From Casuarius casuarius (Eukaryota > Chordata > Aves > Casuariiformes > Casuariidae), in assembly GCA_003342895.1 (NCBI GenBank), contig PTFA01000011.1, forward strand, positions 8,271,081 to 8,335,080: a stretch of 64,000 nucleotides of DNA, read 5' to 3'. Made by a program: the position numbers and the translations under genes. The notes below the pieces were generated by a model. That model searched no databases. It saw only the letters and a list, made by a program, of their open reading frames with translations, and had not been told where the DNA came from. Position 1 is the stretch's first letter, and the number at the start of each line of letters is the position of its first letter. Below are positions 51,691 through 64,000 of the stretch, piece after piece.

Positions 51691-54600
51691 GCTTGAAGCA
51701 TGAGTCACAAGCTTCAGCAGCTGGGCCAGGTCTCAGAAGGGGAAAAAGGTATAGAATCTGCTTCCTGAAATTAAGCACATAGAGCTTAATGACAGCTGAC
51801 CAGTCTCAGGAAGCATAAAAGCTCAATAGGTAAAGCCTGAGGAGATAAATTAGGAGATAGTTATGAAGGTTCGTAACTTGCCTTTTCTAGACCCTGAGGG
51901 TCTGAACTCATGCCAACTTAAATGTTAAACTGAGACACCTGAGGGTAGATTCTCTCCGCAGTCAAGGTTGAAGTGGGCTGAATTATTCCCTGATTACCTG
52001 TGTCTTCCTGTTGACTAAAGAAGGAACCATTAATGATAGCTGGTGAGTGAGATCAGATAAGGCAAGTCCTTTTTTCTCATGTAGATACTGCAGAATCTTT
52101 GCCGCAAATAATCCAGCTATAGTCTCCAAGCTAATAACTGCATTCTCATTTTTTGTTGAAAGAGAAAATATGTATGCCGTATAAGTAGTACCACCATTGT
52201 GAAGCAGCCTTGACATCACTTGCTCTAGTATGGATCAAGCAATTTTTTTTACACACCTCAGATTCTCCCCACTTCCACAGCTCTCTGAGTACAATTCTAA
52301 TTTGCCTTATTCTGTTTTTGTCCCAGAACGTATAAATAAAGCAGATGATTAAATTGCAAGCTATTTCTCTTTTTGACTACTCTTTTCTCCTTCCTGGGAT
52401 TTAAAAAAAATGACTAACGATGTAGTTTAAGGGAATGATGTAGGAACCACCAGAGGAAATTATTACTGAACTTTGCATTGGATAATAAGTAAAGCATTGG
52501 TTCACATTTTTAAAGATGACGACAAAATGAAACAGTGCAGCTGGATCTTTAGTGGGCAGTTTTCAGCCTGTGCACTGAAAGAGGTTTCCTACTGTGTGAA
52601 TAAAGATTACAGCAATGCATATACAAGAAATGACAATTTTGTAAACAACTGTAGTCCTGTCATTTCCAAAATGCTGGGAGTTTTACTTTTCAACCCAAAT
52701 AATTTGCTGTCTAAATGAAAAAAATACATATGTTTAATATCCTAGGTTTGATTTAGTTTTGAGGTTGAAATCACTATCTATTTGAAAGTTGTTTAGTACT
52801 TTTTGTTATAAAATACTCTATGTATTCTCTGTGCGGATACCTGTATGAAAACTCAACCTTCTTAAGGTTAATTTACTTTGATTGCTTTTGCCAAAACAAT
52901 TCAGCCCTTCCTGAGGATAGGGTTCCACGTATATTTTTTTGTTGTTGATAAAATGATAGCTTTTTCTCAGAAGTAATGTTGGTATAAGGAGTTATGTGAA
53001 TGTGATGTATGTGAGATCATAATTAATCTTTTTGAAGTTTTCTTGACAGAGGACAGGGGAACAGAACGCTGCAGAAGCAACCTTTGCTGTTAAACTTTCT
53101 GCCATTGCCATTATAATTTATTTTCTGCGTGGTAGTTAGAGGAGATAATCAGAATCTTTTGCTTTCAAATAGTATTTAAAATTCTGTTTTGTGCTACAAT
53201 TTCATTTATTAAACTGTTTTTAAAATTATTTTAAAAAATAGACAAAATTAGGTGCAGAGTATGCCCAGTCATACCAAGACTGCTGCTCCAGGGAAGGACT
53301 TCAAAAAAAAAAAAAAGTATGGGGAAAAATGGTTTTTTAATTATAATTGGAAAGAATAACTAATTTAAAAATGTTTAATCGAACTAATTTAAATTGAGAA
53401 AGAATACAGAGGGAAGTACTTCATTTTGAATGCCGCATGAAATTCAAATGGCATTCTATTAGTTTCATAAACATGAAAGTAAAACTTCAAATTCCAACTT
53501 TACAGATATCTCCCACTTCTCTAATCTGTAGGACAAACAAATAACATTTGCATAATTTTGCATGTTGGTATTTTACTCCCACAGTATTGTTTGATTTCTT
53601 TATAACCTTGCTTTCCCTGCCCCCTTCATCCTACACTCCCAACGAAACTTGGAAAGGTTTAGAAGATATTCTCAAAATCACTCATGATTCCTCATGTGGA
53701 TTATTAAAGGCCTATGATGCTTTATAAAACCCAGAATGGCTCATTAAAATGAGCTGGAATTTAGAAATGTAATGTTTTCTATTTTGTTGTTTATAAATAC
53801 CTGGTTTCCCCTGGAGTCTACAAATACTCAGTGGCTTATCTCTGGAATTATGGGACCAAGGAAGGTCACAATCCTTTACAAGTTCTTGCCATAAATTGAT
53901 CCTATGGTTAATGGTTCAACCTGATAAGTTCAGTATTTTATTGCTCTTGCATTTTCACACACTTTCTGAGTTATAGATGTAGATGTTATCACCGAAGAGT
54001 GCAGGCACAGTAAGAATATACATACTATTATTGTGATGCCTTTGATACTGTTTATTACACAAACATCTGCAACAGTGATTTTATTTCTCCATTGTTAAAA
54101 GCCTCTTTAATTTACAGATGTCTGAGTCATTGCCACAACACAGTTCAAATATAATCTGTATTAGGGCTGTAATACAGTACAGTTGTTTGCTGTAGCAATG
54201 AGCTTCCGTACCTGAGAATAACAAAGGCTGAATTACTGATTTCTGAAAAATACATTGCACAACTGAGTCATCACATTTCAAACTCTTGTTTGAGTAAGGA
54301 AACAAAGATCCCAGTTAATGTACTGGCAGTGAAAGGAAGGAGATGGATGATTTTCATTACAGACAGTCTGCTAATTTTGTCATCTCTCAATGGTAATTTT
54401 TTCTATAAAGGTTTTGGTTTTTTGAGTTTTGCTTTTGGGGTACTGAACGCTGCTTCTGATGATCTGTTATTAATGGAACTGTGTAAGACTGAAATTTGCA
54501 CAGTTGTAGAAGGTCCATTAAGTCACATCAAGTTTTATGATGGGCTGAGTAGGTTTTGAAGAGCAAAGCATCTTTTGTTGCTGTGTCATGTATTCTGTGA

Positions 54601-57363
54601 AATTGCCATGTCCTAGTTTTCAGTGTAACATCCATTGAAAGGAACAACAAATCAATTGTATTGTGAAGTCCTGCTCTCTGAACTTAGTAGGGACAAAGAG
54701 AACACAAAGTAAATGTATTATGGGGATTACTAGTTAGGAGAAAGGAGAAGTAGCTACGTAAATAGCTGAAAGGTGTTTACTAAATACATTTGTGAAATTA
54801 CTTAAAAAAAATGCAGTAGAGAGCACGGCAGTATACCAGAGAGGACAGAAAAGAAACGATGAAAGTAAGGAAAGAAGAAATGATGGAGCTTGTGTCCTTA
54901 TAGTAGTATTTGTGGCATATGCTCACAAGCTGTCAAAAAGAAAATTTAGAGGCCAGTGAATAGATCCAATATGAGAATTAGAACCATAGCCCACAGGCAA
55001 GAGAAAAGGAAAAGAAATATGGAGCCCCAGGAACATTTACTAAGAGAAAAATGAAGTAAAAAGAACATTAACTAAAGGATTCAGCACTGAATGGTGACAT
55101 GTATGTTGACATGAATTAACCTCCAATGTGCCTCTCAGGGAGATTTTTGAGCTCACAAAGTACAATTCAAACATGTCACACAGCCATTGAGTTTTTCTCA
55201 CAAGTCACTATCTTTTTAATAGTTTTATATCAAAATGCATCAGTAACTCAGGCAACTACTTTACATTCAGATAACCGTGCAAGAAGGAGGTGCATGTTAA
55301 GGAGTGTTTGGAGTTCATAGCCAAACAAACCTTTTTTAATCTATTCTGAATCACAGATAAATATTTTTCTAGCTCTCATATTTGTGTATTTTTGAAAGAA
55401 CAGCAACAGAAATGAAGACCTATGGGCCAGAAAGTGAGTACAATAAGAACCCAGCATAAGTGCATGTCTTTGAAATGGTATAAAATGTTATGCATGTGAA
55501 GCCCATTGTTGAAACAGTTGTCTGCTGTGAAGAGCCTCACTAAATGTGACATTCCACTTCTGCCAGCTAAGTTTCTGTCAGATTATCAAGGTGAACCTAC
55601 AAGATAGCTTAGGGTTTCAGAGCATGACCTGGCAGGATGTGGTTGAGACACAGAGTTTGGGAACTCTATTTCCTGAGCTTTTCATATAGATAGCAATTAT
55701 ATAAATTGGAAAATGTGAGAGGCATTTTTTAATCTAATTGAAGGACTGCTGCTCTAGGCTTAAAAAAAGACTTCTGATTCTAAACCCAGAGTAAACTTCA
55801 GAAAAGAGTTCAATCTAAAACATACCAAAGCTATGAGATTAACACTGTTTGTGCTTGTAGAATACAGCAGTGAAATGAATTGAGCTCAGATTTAGGATTT
55901 GCTAGGTGTAATTATGTATATCCTGGAAAAGGTACTCTCTACGCTTCCTTTCCTGTAAATGCAGCGAGGGATGAGGAAGAGGCAGGGAAGAATGAAGAAC
56001 AGTCTTTTAGCTGGGTGCTTTCCAGGTGTGGATGAAGCAGCATAAAATGGAAAGATATGGAAAGTTTTTTTCCACAGAAAGTAGCAGTGAAATACTAAGT
56101 AGTAGCAAAATATTAATCACTCAGGCTAAAAATAGGAAGGAGTTGCATGGAAAGGAGATCCCCAAAAATGTGAGGAAGTACTGTTGATTGCTTTCATATG
56201 TCCATTTCCAAAATGTTCACTGATCTATAATCTATACAGTCATTTTAAAAATACATTTTATTGCCAGTCTGAGGATTCAGAATGTATTCCATTATGATCC
56301 CTGTTAATACTGTTGTGTTTCATGTTTCTTACGTTGTCAGATAATGAGGTTGTTTTATGGACTGAAATCAGTTATCTGGCTAAAGTTGGGAGAGAATTGG
56401 CATGTTTATAAGTGTTATCCATGGTACAGCTTAAAAGTCTTATGCTTGTATTTTCTTCGTCCACTGACTCAGTGTGAAGTCACCACATGGAAGGAAATCT
56501 CCTTCCGAACGATACTAATATGTCATTCATGTTATCTTAGTATTCACATTTGCTCCCCAGAAGGTATCAAAACACAGTGAAATGACAGGATATTTATAGG
56601 TAGTCTTTCTGTTCAAGTTAAGTCCTGTATATTTCAATACACGTGTAACATCAGTCAGAACACAGTACCCAGTATATACTTCTGAGCAAATTATCATGTA
56701 TTTGCAAACACTAGAGCTTAAACCTGTTATGATGGTCTTTACAAAAATGTAAATAGAAGAGGAATTGATATAGTAGAGTACAAGAAATCAGATGAGGCTA
56801 CTGCCATTGCAGCATTTACATTCATTTCATAGAGATATCATGGAGCTACAGTATCAGGGATGTAATGATCTGAACCAGAGCAAGGAGGGTACACATGCTG
56901 TTTTATTTCAGATGGTTTAGATGACACTGATCTGAAATGCTTGCATTTTCCTTCATCCATGCCATTTTTAGTTGTCAAGATTTGATCCTTCCTTACCCTT
57001 GACAAGTTGAATCATGCATACAGGTTACAAACTAGATTAAATCTGGAAAACTGTATTCCACAGTTCTAGTTCAGTGCATGTAGACTACGACTGTGCAGTC
57101 TTTGGTAGCAGTGTTCAAGCTTGCACTCATGCTTCTGGTCAAAGAGCATGCATCAGCCATGTGCACCTTGAGATGCCGAAGGGTGTCCTTGAAATGCACT
57201 AGTTGCACCAGGAGCCATGAAAGTACTCTGTATGTGTGTGTGCGTGCTCCTGTGCACATACACACCTTGCTACCTAAGACCTCAGTTGTCTTGTGAAAAG
57301 AAGTGAAGATTATGCTCTAGATAGGAGCGCAGTCATGTAACCAACTTGTAGACAGTATAGACT

Positions 57364-57660
57364 GTCATAGGCTCATAGGATAATTCACGTCGGAAGGGAC
57401 TTCGGGAGGTCTCTAGTCCAGCCCTCAAACAGAGTCAGTCATGAGGTCAAACCAGGTTGCTCAGGGCTTTATCCACCTGAGTCTTGAAAACCTCCAAGGA
57501 CTGAGATTGCACAGCCTCTCTGGTTGTGCAACCTATTTCACTATTTGACTGTCTCCACGGTGAAAAGTCTTTCCGTATATCCAGTCTGACCATCTTGTTT
57601 CAATCCCATTTCAATTTGCGTTGTCTGTGCACCAGTGTAAAGAGGCTGGCTCCGCCTTAA
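57364..57660 (-). mobile_element. CR1 LINE, 3' end, 5'-truncated
   Basis: Begins with repeated TCATAGGCTCATAGGAT, a degraded version of the CR1 terminal octamer array seen from the opposite strand. It is followed by GTCGGAAGGGACTTCGGGAGG, CTAGTCCAGCCCTC, GGTTGCTCAGGGCTTTATCC, AAAACCTCCAAGGACTGAGA and GTCTTTCCGTATATCCAG. Orientation is minus. It ends near GGCTGGCTCCGCC. A younger copy than the plus-strand element at 60.5 kb. Confidence 0.88.
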
Positions 57661-57746
57661 TGGATCATGACTTTTCTGTGAACCAGCATGATAATGTAGA
57701 TTCATATGTAATGTCAGAAAAGAATTCTGTAGTATTTACAATAGTT

Positions 57747-57805
57747 AAAAAAAAAAAAAAAAGATTGAATACCTTTACTGATATATATATATATATATAT
57801 ATATA
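57747..57805 (+). repeat. Poly-A and (TA)12 repeat
   Basis: A16 at 57747-57762 and (AT)12 at 57781-57805, about 100 bases right of the CR1 at 57.4 kb. Confidence 0.9.
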
Positions 57806-58970
57806 AATGTTAATATAGCAACTTGTTACGCGGTCTATTAAAATACAATCATTTGTCACACACAGTCTTTTCAAAACAGGTCTGTAATTTATCAAAAAGA
57901 TAATGATACCTCACTGGTGATTAATCCATATTCTTAATAAAAGGAGACATGTACAATAGGTTCGGATGCTGGTTGTATTGTGAAATACTAAATTATCTCA
58001 ACCCATGTTATTTGTTCATTAAAATAAATGGAAAGACTGCAGACTTACTGCTACCATGACCCACTTCCTTTTATTCATGCTGTGAAATTAATTGGATGAA
58101 ATACTTCATCTTTCAGTTTACCTACTGTGGCCACTTTAACGTACAGGGTGGGGAAAGGCTGATGGGATAGGCTCTTTCATCTTTTCTTTTCAATTCTAGG
58201 ACTTAAAAGGAGATCTCAAGTGAAGGATGCATATGCTCTCTCACAAGACTCAGGATGTGTCTGTGAATGGAAAGGAAGTTTCTTTTATTGCTTTTCTGCT
58301 ATATTGTCAGATTTTTGTACATTGTTTAGCTGATTTTCTTATGGCCATTTAAAAACAATTTTTAAAGTGAATCTTTGTATCATTATTTCAGATTTCACAT
58401 AGCTGTATTTAACATATATTTGTGTTGCTGCTTGTTCTATTTCCTTTGATACTTTATGTACAGAGAAGAAGGTTTGATCTTCATAAGAATATTTGCACTT
58501 AGACTCCGGCATTCTCTGTGTTCTTACTCAGTTTATGTAGTTTCAGTGATCCAAACTGCTGCTATAGACTGGTAGAGTTAGGGAGCAATGAAAGATTGCT
58601 AGCAACATGTAATTGAGAGAGTAGCAAGAGAAGAGCTGATAAGCTAAAACATTTTTAAGTTTTTTTTTTCTGAGGGTATAGTCAGATTTTCAAAATCATT
58701 TCAGATAGAGCACATGGGAAAATTCTTAAAATTGCAGGGATGCATAATTCCTGTTTCTTTCCACAAATGTGAGATGTATGTATAAGATGTCACAGAGTAT
58801 TTGAAATGAAGTGTCGAATGCCAGTTAGTTCAGCACTTTTTCAATGACATTTGTATAACAAGCAGAGGTTATAAAAAGTACTTCCAAAATGTCCAAAACC
58901 TATTCATACATATGCACAAATATGTGTGATAACTAAAGAGCTCAAGTGTTCAATGTTGTTTTTTTGTTTT

Positions 58971-59060
58971 NNNNNNNNNNNNNNNNNNNNNNNNNNNNNN
59001 NNNNNNNNNNNNNNNNNNNNNNNNNNNNNNNNNNNNNNNNNNNNNNNNNNNNNNNNNNNN
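58971..59060. other. Assembly gap (90 N)
   Basis: Exactly 90 N residues between a T-rich left edge (TTTTTTTGTTTT) and a G/T-rich right edge. The frames reading through it consist of unknown residues and are not genes. Confidence 0.99.
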
Positions 59061-59133
59061 GTTTGGGGGGGTTTTTTTGGTTTTTTGGGGGTTTTTTTGG
59101 GTTTTTTTGTTTGTTTGTTTGTTTGTTTTTTTG
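59061..59133 (+). repeat. G/T-only tract next to the gap
   Basis: Runs of G7, G2, G5 and G3 alternate with T runs, then (TTTG)n. Four G runs close together make a G-quadruplex possible and probably caused the sequencing gap. Confidence 0.9.
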
Positions 59134-60345
59134 TAGTGTTTAATGAGTTTTGGAAGTATATGTTACATTTACCAGAAATAAAGGGTGTGCTCAGGTAAGT
59201 CAAAAATGAGTATTTTAACATTCAAAGTGAAGTTCTTTCTTTTTAATTCACTACATTGAACAGGAAGAGTGTATGTCATCCTAGTCCAAAGCTTATTTAT
59301 ATCAACAAGCTGGTATACACATGTGGATGTGTATTAGTATTAGAATTAACATCTGGAAACAGTAGGATGGATTGTACAGGTCTAGAGCTTTACTGATCCC
59401 ATAGTGAGAAAGAGACCACTGCCACCGCTCAAATGTACCTTTTCTAGAGAAGGAGGGAACTGAGAGCAAAATAAAGAAAAAATGATGAGAGTAGCAGTAT
59501 AGTACTTTACATATCCTCATGAAGCAGTTTAATTCCTACAGTACATTTAAGCTGATTAATTTGCTTACTTAGCAAGGAAGCAAACCGCTTACTCCCTACT
59601 CACTTGCAGTTAGCAATTATTGGCTGAGAAGCCTCAGGTACCTTCATTCTATCTTTAGAGTCAGTGTCTGAGCAGAGGAATAGGAAAAGTAATCTCCTTT
59701 TTTATCTAATAGCACTTACTGTAAATAGATGTCAATAGAAAGACTTGTGACTATCCAAGTAAAAGCCAGAGGGAAAATCAATTTTGTAGTAGATTAATAT
59801 TGTCAACATACTATGATGGAAGGGTCAATCTTATTATTTATGTCTATTTACATACACTTGAATTCTGTTGTGAAATTATTCAAACTAGTTTTAATAAGCG
59901 TTTATTGAAGATAGAGTTGGTCACTTTCAAAAAAAATACATAGGTGGAATATGATTGACATTAAGTGTAACTCTTTTTAAGGAATTGGCAGGGCATCAAG
60001 GGAGGGGAAAAAAGTACAATTTGCATTGGTACAACACTTCCACTCTTCACAAAATAAATATCCAAAATCTGTAACATAATAATGGATTACACCTGCTGCC
60101 AGTCTTTTCATGCTCATTAATTCTGACATGGAGATTTCTTTTGTATGTGTTCAACTGATGGACATAAAGTATATTTTTTGATAATAGTTTTGAGAAAATG
60201 TGTTCAGTGGAACCTGTTCATTTGCATTCAGAGAGTTAGAGGGTTTTTTTTTAGTATATTGCTGTGTGAGCAGTATCAACAGAACACTCCTTCTGCCCAG
60301 AAGTCACTCATTTCAGCTGTAGATTTTGTTTGTGTTTAATTGTAG

Positions 60346-60489
60346 AAGTGCATCTGGACAACAGTGTAGCATATCATATGATGATGTTGAGGATTTGTGC
60401 AAAGGAAAGAAGGAAGGGGAAGAGGAAGAGCTGAAAAAGACAGACAATTTTTGCCTCCAAGCAGACACAAGTCAGTCAGGAAACAGAAG
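60346..60489 (+). other. Exon-like open segment with acceptor and donor (doubtful)
   Basis: The stretch follows TTTAATTGTAG and is followed by GTAGGA. One frame is open for all 144 bases, giving 47 codons with an acidic/basic run (GKKEGEEEELKK). Entry phase is 2 and exit phase 1. The phase fits the end of the 36905 frame in the exon at 36871-37011, and does not fit the signal-peptide frame, which meets a stop inside it. The acceptor is only moderately pyrimidine-rich and the purine-rich composition favours chance openness. An old CR1 segment begins about 30 bases after its end. It is probably a chance ORF but worth a transcript check. Confidence 0.12.
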
Positions 60490-60519
60490 GTAGGAATTAA
60501 TAGTCACTCTTAAGAGAGG

Positions 60520-61545
60520 AGGGAGGTCATAAGCAGAGTTGCGTGAGTCTGGGTTGTTCAATATTTTCCTTAATAATTTGAAGAAAGGGCATGTGTATGA
60601 GTAGACAGAATTATTGGTGATACAAAGATTTCAAGGTAGTAAAGACAAAGGCTGACTATGATAAACTGAAAAAAAGGTATTACTGTATGAAGTGACTGCA
60701 ATAAAATAGCAGATGAAATGCAATCTAGATAAATGTGAAGTGATGCACATGGGAAATAAGCAGTCTTAACTTTACATATGTAACGATGGTTTCCTACCTG
60801 AGTATTATCATATGGAAATGAGATCTTGGAGTTATGATAGATAGTATTATGAAAGTGTCAGTTCAATGCTCAATAGCAGTAAGCAAAAAAAGGCAAATCA
60901 AATGTTAGAAATAATTAGGAAAGGCACATAGAATAAGACAAAGAACATTATTATACATAAATAACATTTTTAATACTGTCTGAAGTTCAGTCCTATCATT
61001 GTAAAAGCATGTAGCAGAACTGGAAGAGGTCTGGAAGAAAACAGTAGATATGATTGCACAGAAAGACTAACTCAGATTAGTATTCTTCAAGCCTGAAAAG
61101 AGATGGCTAAAGGTATATAGGATGGAGATCTACAAAACCATGAATGGTATGGAGAAACTGAGTTTGGAAAGATTGTCCACTGGATCTCCTGATTCAAGAA
61201 CTAGGGAACATCCAGTAACAGACAGATGTGCAAAAAAAATTCAGCCAAACCCAAACTAAAACCAAATCAACCTGTTCTTCTTTTATATAACATTTAGTCA
61301 GACTGTGAAACTCCTTCTCGCAAGGTCTCATTTCAAAAGTTGATTGGACGATTTAATGAAAGATGAAGGACCATTACATACAAAGCAGTACTTCTGTATC
61401 TTGAAGCCCATGACCTCATAATTGCTGGATATAAGGAAAGCATGTTAAGAAATGAGCATTATACTCTTGCACCGATAATGCACTCTTACTTGCATTGATC
61501 ATTGGCCATTGTTGGAGACAGGAGCTAGATAGATCTTGATAGAAA
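60520..61545 (+). mobile_element. Old CR1-type LINE, 3' portion
   Basis: Roughly 1 kb of degraded LINE sequence reading on the plus strand. Landmarks are TTGTTCAATATTTTCCTTAA, AAATGTGAAGTGATGCACATG, TTAGGAAAGGCACATAGAAT, GTAGCAGAACTGGAAGAGGT, ATCTACAAAACCATGAATGG, TCAAGAACTAGGGAACATCC and CATTGGCCATTGTTGGAGAC with GGAGCTAGATAGATC. This order matches the older amniote CR1/L3-like families known from turtles, crocodilians and birds. Many indels and stops are present, so it is long dead. An A-rich insertion lies around 61231-61262. Confidence 0.8.
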
Positions 61546-61666
61546 CATTCAAATATAAGATAGGATTTTAGACAAGATACATATAGAACAACCTCCCTGT
61601 TTATTTACAGTGTGGCTTTTTTCTTTCACCTGCTCAGGTAAATACAAATATCTGGGTTTAGACTTT

Positions 61667-61689
61667 AAAAAAAAAAAAAAAAAAAAAAA
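61667..61689 (+). repeat. Poly-A tract (A23)
   Basis: A run of 23 A residues about 120 bases after the end of the old CR1; it is not clearly part of that element. Confidence 0.9.
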
Positions 61690-64000
61690 GCAGTTTTATG
61701 ATAGTATTGATTTTTTTCTGATGTTGTGAAACAATATGTGTAATATTTGTCAGAGAGTGTGTGTGTGTTTTTTGTGATATCTCTATAACACCGGTTCTCA
61801 AAATTACTAAGTCTCCCTTCGCTGATGGTGATTGGCTAACATATTATCTGATTTTTTTCCCCCTCTTTCTTCTCTACCAAACTGAACACTTCAAAAATCA
61901 GAATTAATTAAAACAAAGATTAAAAATGACATGCTTAAATGGGAGCTCTTATCATTACTGGGCACCAAAATAATTTCCTCACTTTTCAGAAGCACAGCCT
62001 CCCTCAGTAGTTCTGAGAACCCAGACTTCCTTGGGAAGTTATATAAGGTTAGCCTTTTTGGGTCTCACTCTACAGATTCCTTTGAGTTCTCTCTTTGTTA
62101 TGTTTATGTCACCCATTTCTATACTAATTCTAGTTTGCATTTATATTAACACATGCACTTTTCATTTGATTCTGCACAACTGAAGTCAATAGATATTCCA
62201 CTTTGGACTTCAGTCAAAGCAGAAATAAGCCACAAACAAAGAATATGACAACACCTGCTTCTTAGAATGGGAACTGACTATTTTCTTTATCTACCACATA
62301 GGCTGTATTAATTATGGTGTGACCTGCAGGTCTGTAATTCGCAACATGATAGTCTGAAAAGTCTTCTGAGCTAGAACAAACTGCGAGGAATAGAATTATA
62401 AAGGCAATGCATTTATTTCACATTTCTACTTCTCCCTGTTGCAAAATTTAAAAAATGAAATCTCTCTCATTAAACTGAATGTCTCTTCTTTTCCAGTGCT
62501 ACTTCTAATTATGTGCAAAGTTACACACCTGTTTTAGGCAAAGCTTAGTTTCTTGATTTATTTTTGTTGGTCAAGTGATATGCTTTTTAGATATTCCAGG
62601 AATGTTCTTAGCAGTTTTACAGTGTATATAACCAACCTACATGTAAATATATATGTTAATGTTGTGTAGTTCTTGTTTATGAAACAAAAAAAAGTGAGGT
62701 TGGAGTGGGTGGGCTAAAAAGTTGTTCATGAGATTACTTACAATAGCACAAAAATAACTTGTTTTCTTCACATTGCATGTACTAAAACAAGCAGGAAGAT
62801 ATGAGTGGTAACATGAGTTGTCATCCTTAGCTCACGTATAGAGCTTCTGACATCTGAAAGACATGTAGTGAGGGCCCTTTTCCCATAAAAGGTGTTCATT
62901 CTACCCATACAGGACTAGACAGTTTTTTTCTCAACTGTGTAGCATAGCTCAACAACAGTATGAGTCGCTCGTGTTGTCTCTTGCTGTAGTTGTTTTGTGA
63001 TGTATCTGAACAGTCATTTACAGAATGTAGAACTTTCCACAGTATTGTGTAATACGGCATATATTCTCTTGTAGCTCTGTTGTTTTAATGAAGGTATGAA
63101 TGTGCATATTTTAGTAATGCTCTGTATTTTCGTTTTTGGAAGATATTTGTATATCGAATCGTTATTAGGCTGGGCTAGAACAACAATGGTTCTGAAACTA
63201 ATTTGTGACCAGGTGAGACATTCGCGCTACTGGCAATAGTGTCTTCACAGAAGCATGGCAGACAGCAGTGTTACTAACACCAGTTGGTTTGTATTGGTCT
63301 CTAGCAAATATTCTTGCATAAAACAACCTCATATCTTCTTGAACCTGACTGAGATATCTTTGCTCTGCTGAATTGTGTTGACTTGCCAACCTAAGGCAGT
63401 TCTGGGCTTTTTCAGAGCATAACTCTAAACACTCAAGAGAACTTTAAAGTCAAATACAGAAGGAGCTTCACTTCTTCCACTCTTAGAAGAAAGGACGATC
63501 AAATTTCACTCACCTCAGTTCTATCTAACTATCTTAATATAGGTCCCAAAATCTTTTATTGGGTAAGTATCTTTGTTTGACTTCCACGTCTGAAAAGCAG
63601 GGCTAATATTGTAGTTCCTGACAGGAATGCTATGAAGATAAATGCTATGAAGATAAAAAAGTAGTGAGGAACTTAAGGTACTATGGTTATCCTGGGCTTT
63701 GGCTGCACTAGTTACCCTGAGGCAGGTTCTTCAGGAAAGTGTCATGGCTTATTCCTCAATGCAAATGAGGAAAGTTATGTTCTCTAGAAGTAAGATTACA
63801 TTCACCAGCAGAAAAAGAAAAAAAACACATTGTACAGAACAAAACAACAAAAAAGAATTTTTGGAAACCAACAGTTGTTTCAGACAAGATAAAAATAAGC
63901 TCATGCTGGTGGACATTTGCATTAGACTTTCATAAGAAAATGAGTTTTTAAACAAGACAGAGTTCTGTAAATCTATTTACAAAGCTACCATTTGCTCACT
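61690..64000 (+). other. Presumed intron or intergenic DNA, right end
   Basis: Nothing recognised apart from the 15-nt duplication at 63.63 kb. Confidence 0.5.
63626..63655 (+). repeat. 15-nt perfect tandem duplication
   Basis: AATGCTATGAAGATA occurs twice head to tail without mismatch. Confidence 0.95.

Larger units (their letters stand above)
42401..57363 (+). other. Presumed intron, continued
   Basis: Unique AT-rich sequence with simple repeats, purine-rich stretches near 48.7 and 49.75 kb, and a hairpin at 46.87 kb. No exon recognised with confidence. Confidence 0.45.

Noticed and set aside
54290..54559. 89-codon plus-strand ORF
   Set aside because: Has no recognisable family, acceptor or donor at fitting positions; length is within chance for 64 kb of AT-rich sequence.
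59061..59110. GGGGTTTT-like runs resembling a ciliate-type telomere
   Set aside because: Run lengths are irregular, the vertebrate TTAGGG unit is absent, and the site is internal.
58904..59221. ORFs reading through unknown residues
   Set aside because: They cross the 90-base assembly gap and low-complexity G/T sequence.
1..64000. A multi-gene defence, biosynthetic or mobile system, or a CRISPR array
   Set aside because: No dense coding, operon spacing or regularly spaced repeats occur; this is sparse vertebrate intronic or intergenic DNA.

Overview
The window looks like bird (or at least archosaur/reptile-line) nuclear DNA. Five segments are recognisable CR1 LINE pieces, interspersed repeats are otherwise sparse, and the rest is unique AT-rich sequence with microsatellites, poly-T/poly-A tracts and one 90-base run of N. 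There are no bacterial or phage genes, no dense coding, and no tRNA, rRNA or CRISPR that I can see. The composition and the very low exon density fit a long intron or gene-poor part of a large chromosome. The species call is an inference from the CR1 families.

Layout. Positions 1-18.6 kb are non-coding, with a 1.57-1.67 kb pyrimidine tract, a pair of overlapping inverted repeats near 6.1 kb, G-rich and C-rich tracts at 8.45-8.53 kb, a 24-nt tandem duplication near 14.0 kb, a (GT)n array at 14.2 kb and a short CR1 fragment at 14.37 kb. At 18.6-19.13 kb there is a cluster of CpGs in otherwise CpG-poor DNA, ending in a consensus splice donor; it may be a promoter with a 5' untranslated exon. Positions 19.1-36.87 kb read as intron or intergenic DNA with one CR1 at 25.5 kb.

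The only well-supported gene piece is a plus-strand exon at 36871-37011. It has a good acceptor, a short leader, an ATG in good context and a 29-codon signal-peptide-like start, and it ends in phase 1 at a consensus donor. I do not recognise the gene. An upstream ATG in the same exon opens a second, overlapping frame. Positions 37.0-64.0 kb are then probably the first coding intron, with CR1 pieces at 41.7 and 57.4 kb (minus strand) and an older CR1 3' segment at 60.5-61.5 kb (plus strand). A weakly supported exon-like stretch lies at 60346-60489.

Most short ORFs here are chance openings in AT-rich DNA. The features most worth checking are the signal-peptide exon with its overlapping frame, the CpG-rich candidate promoter, the mutually exclusive hairpins at 6074-6110, two other hairpins and the exon-like island at 5.5-5.7 kb. 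I found no convincing new multi-gene system.
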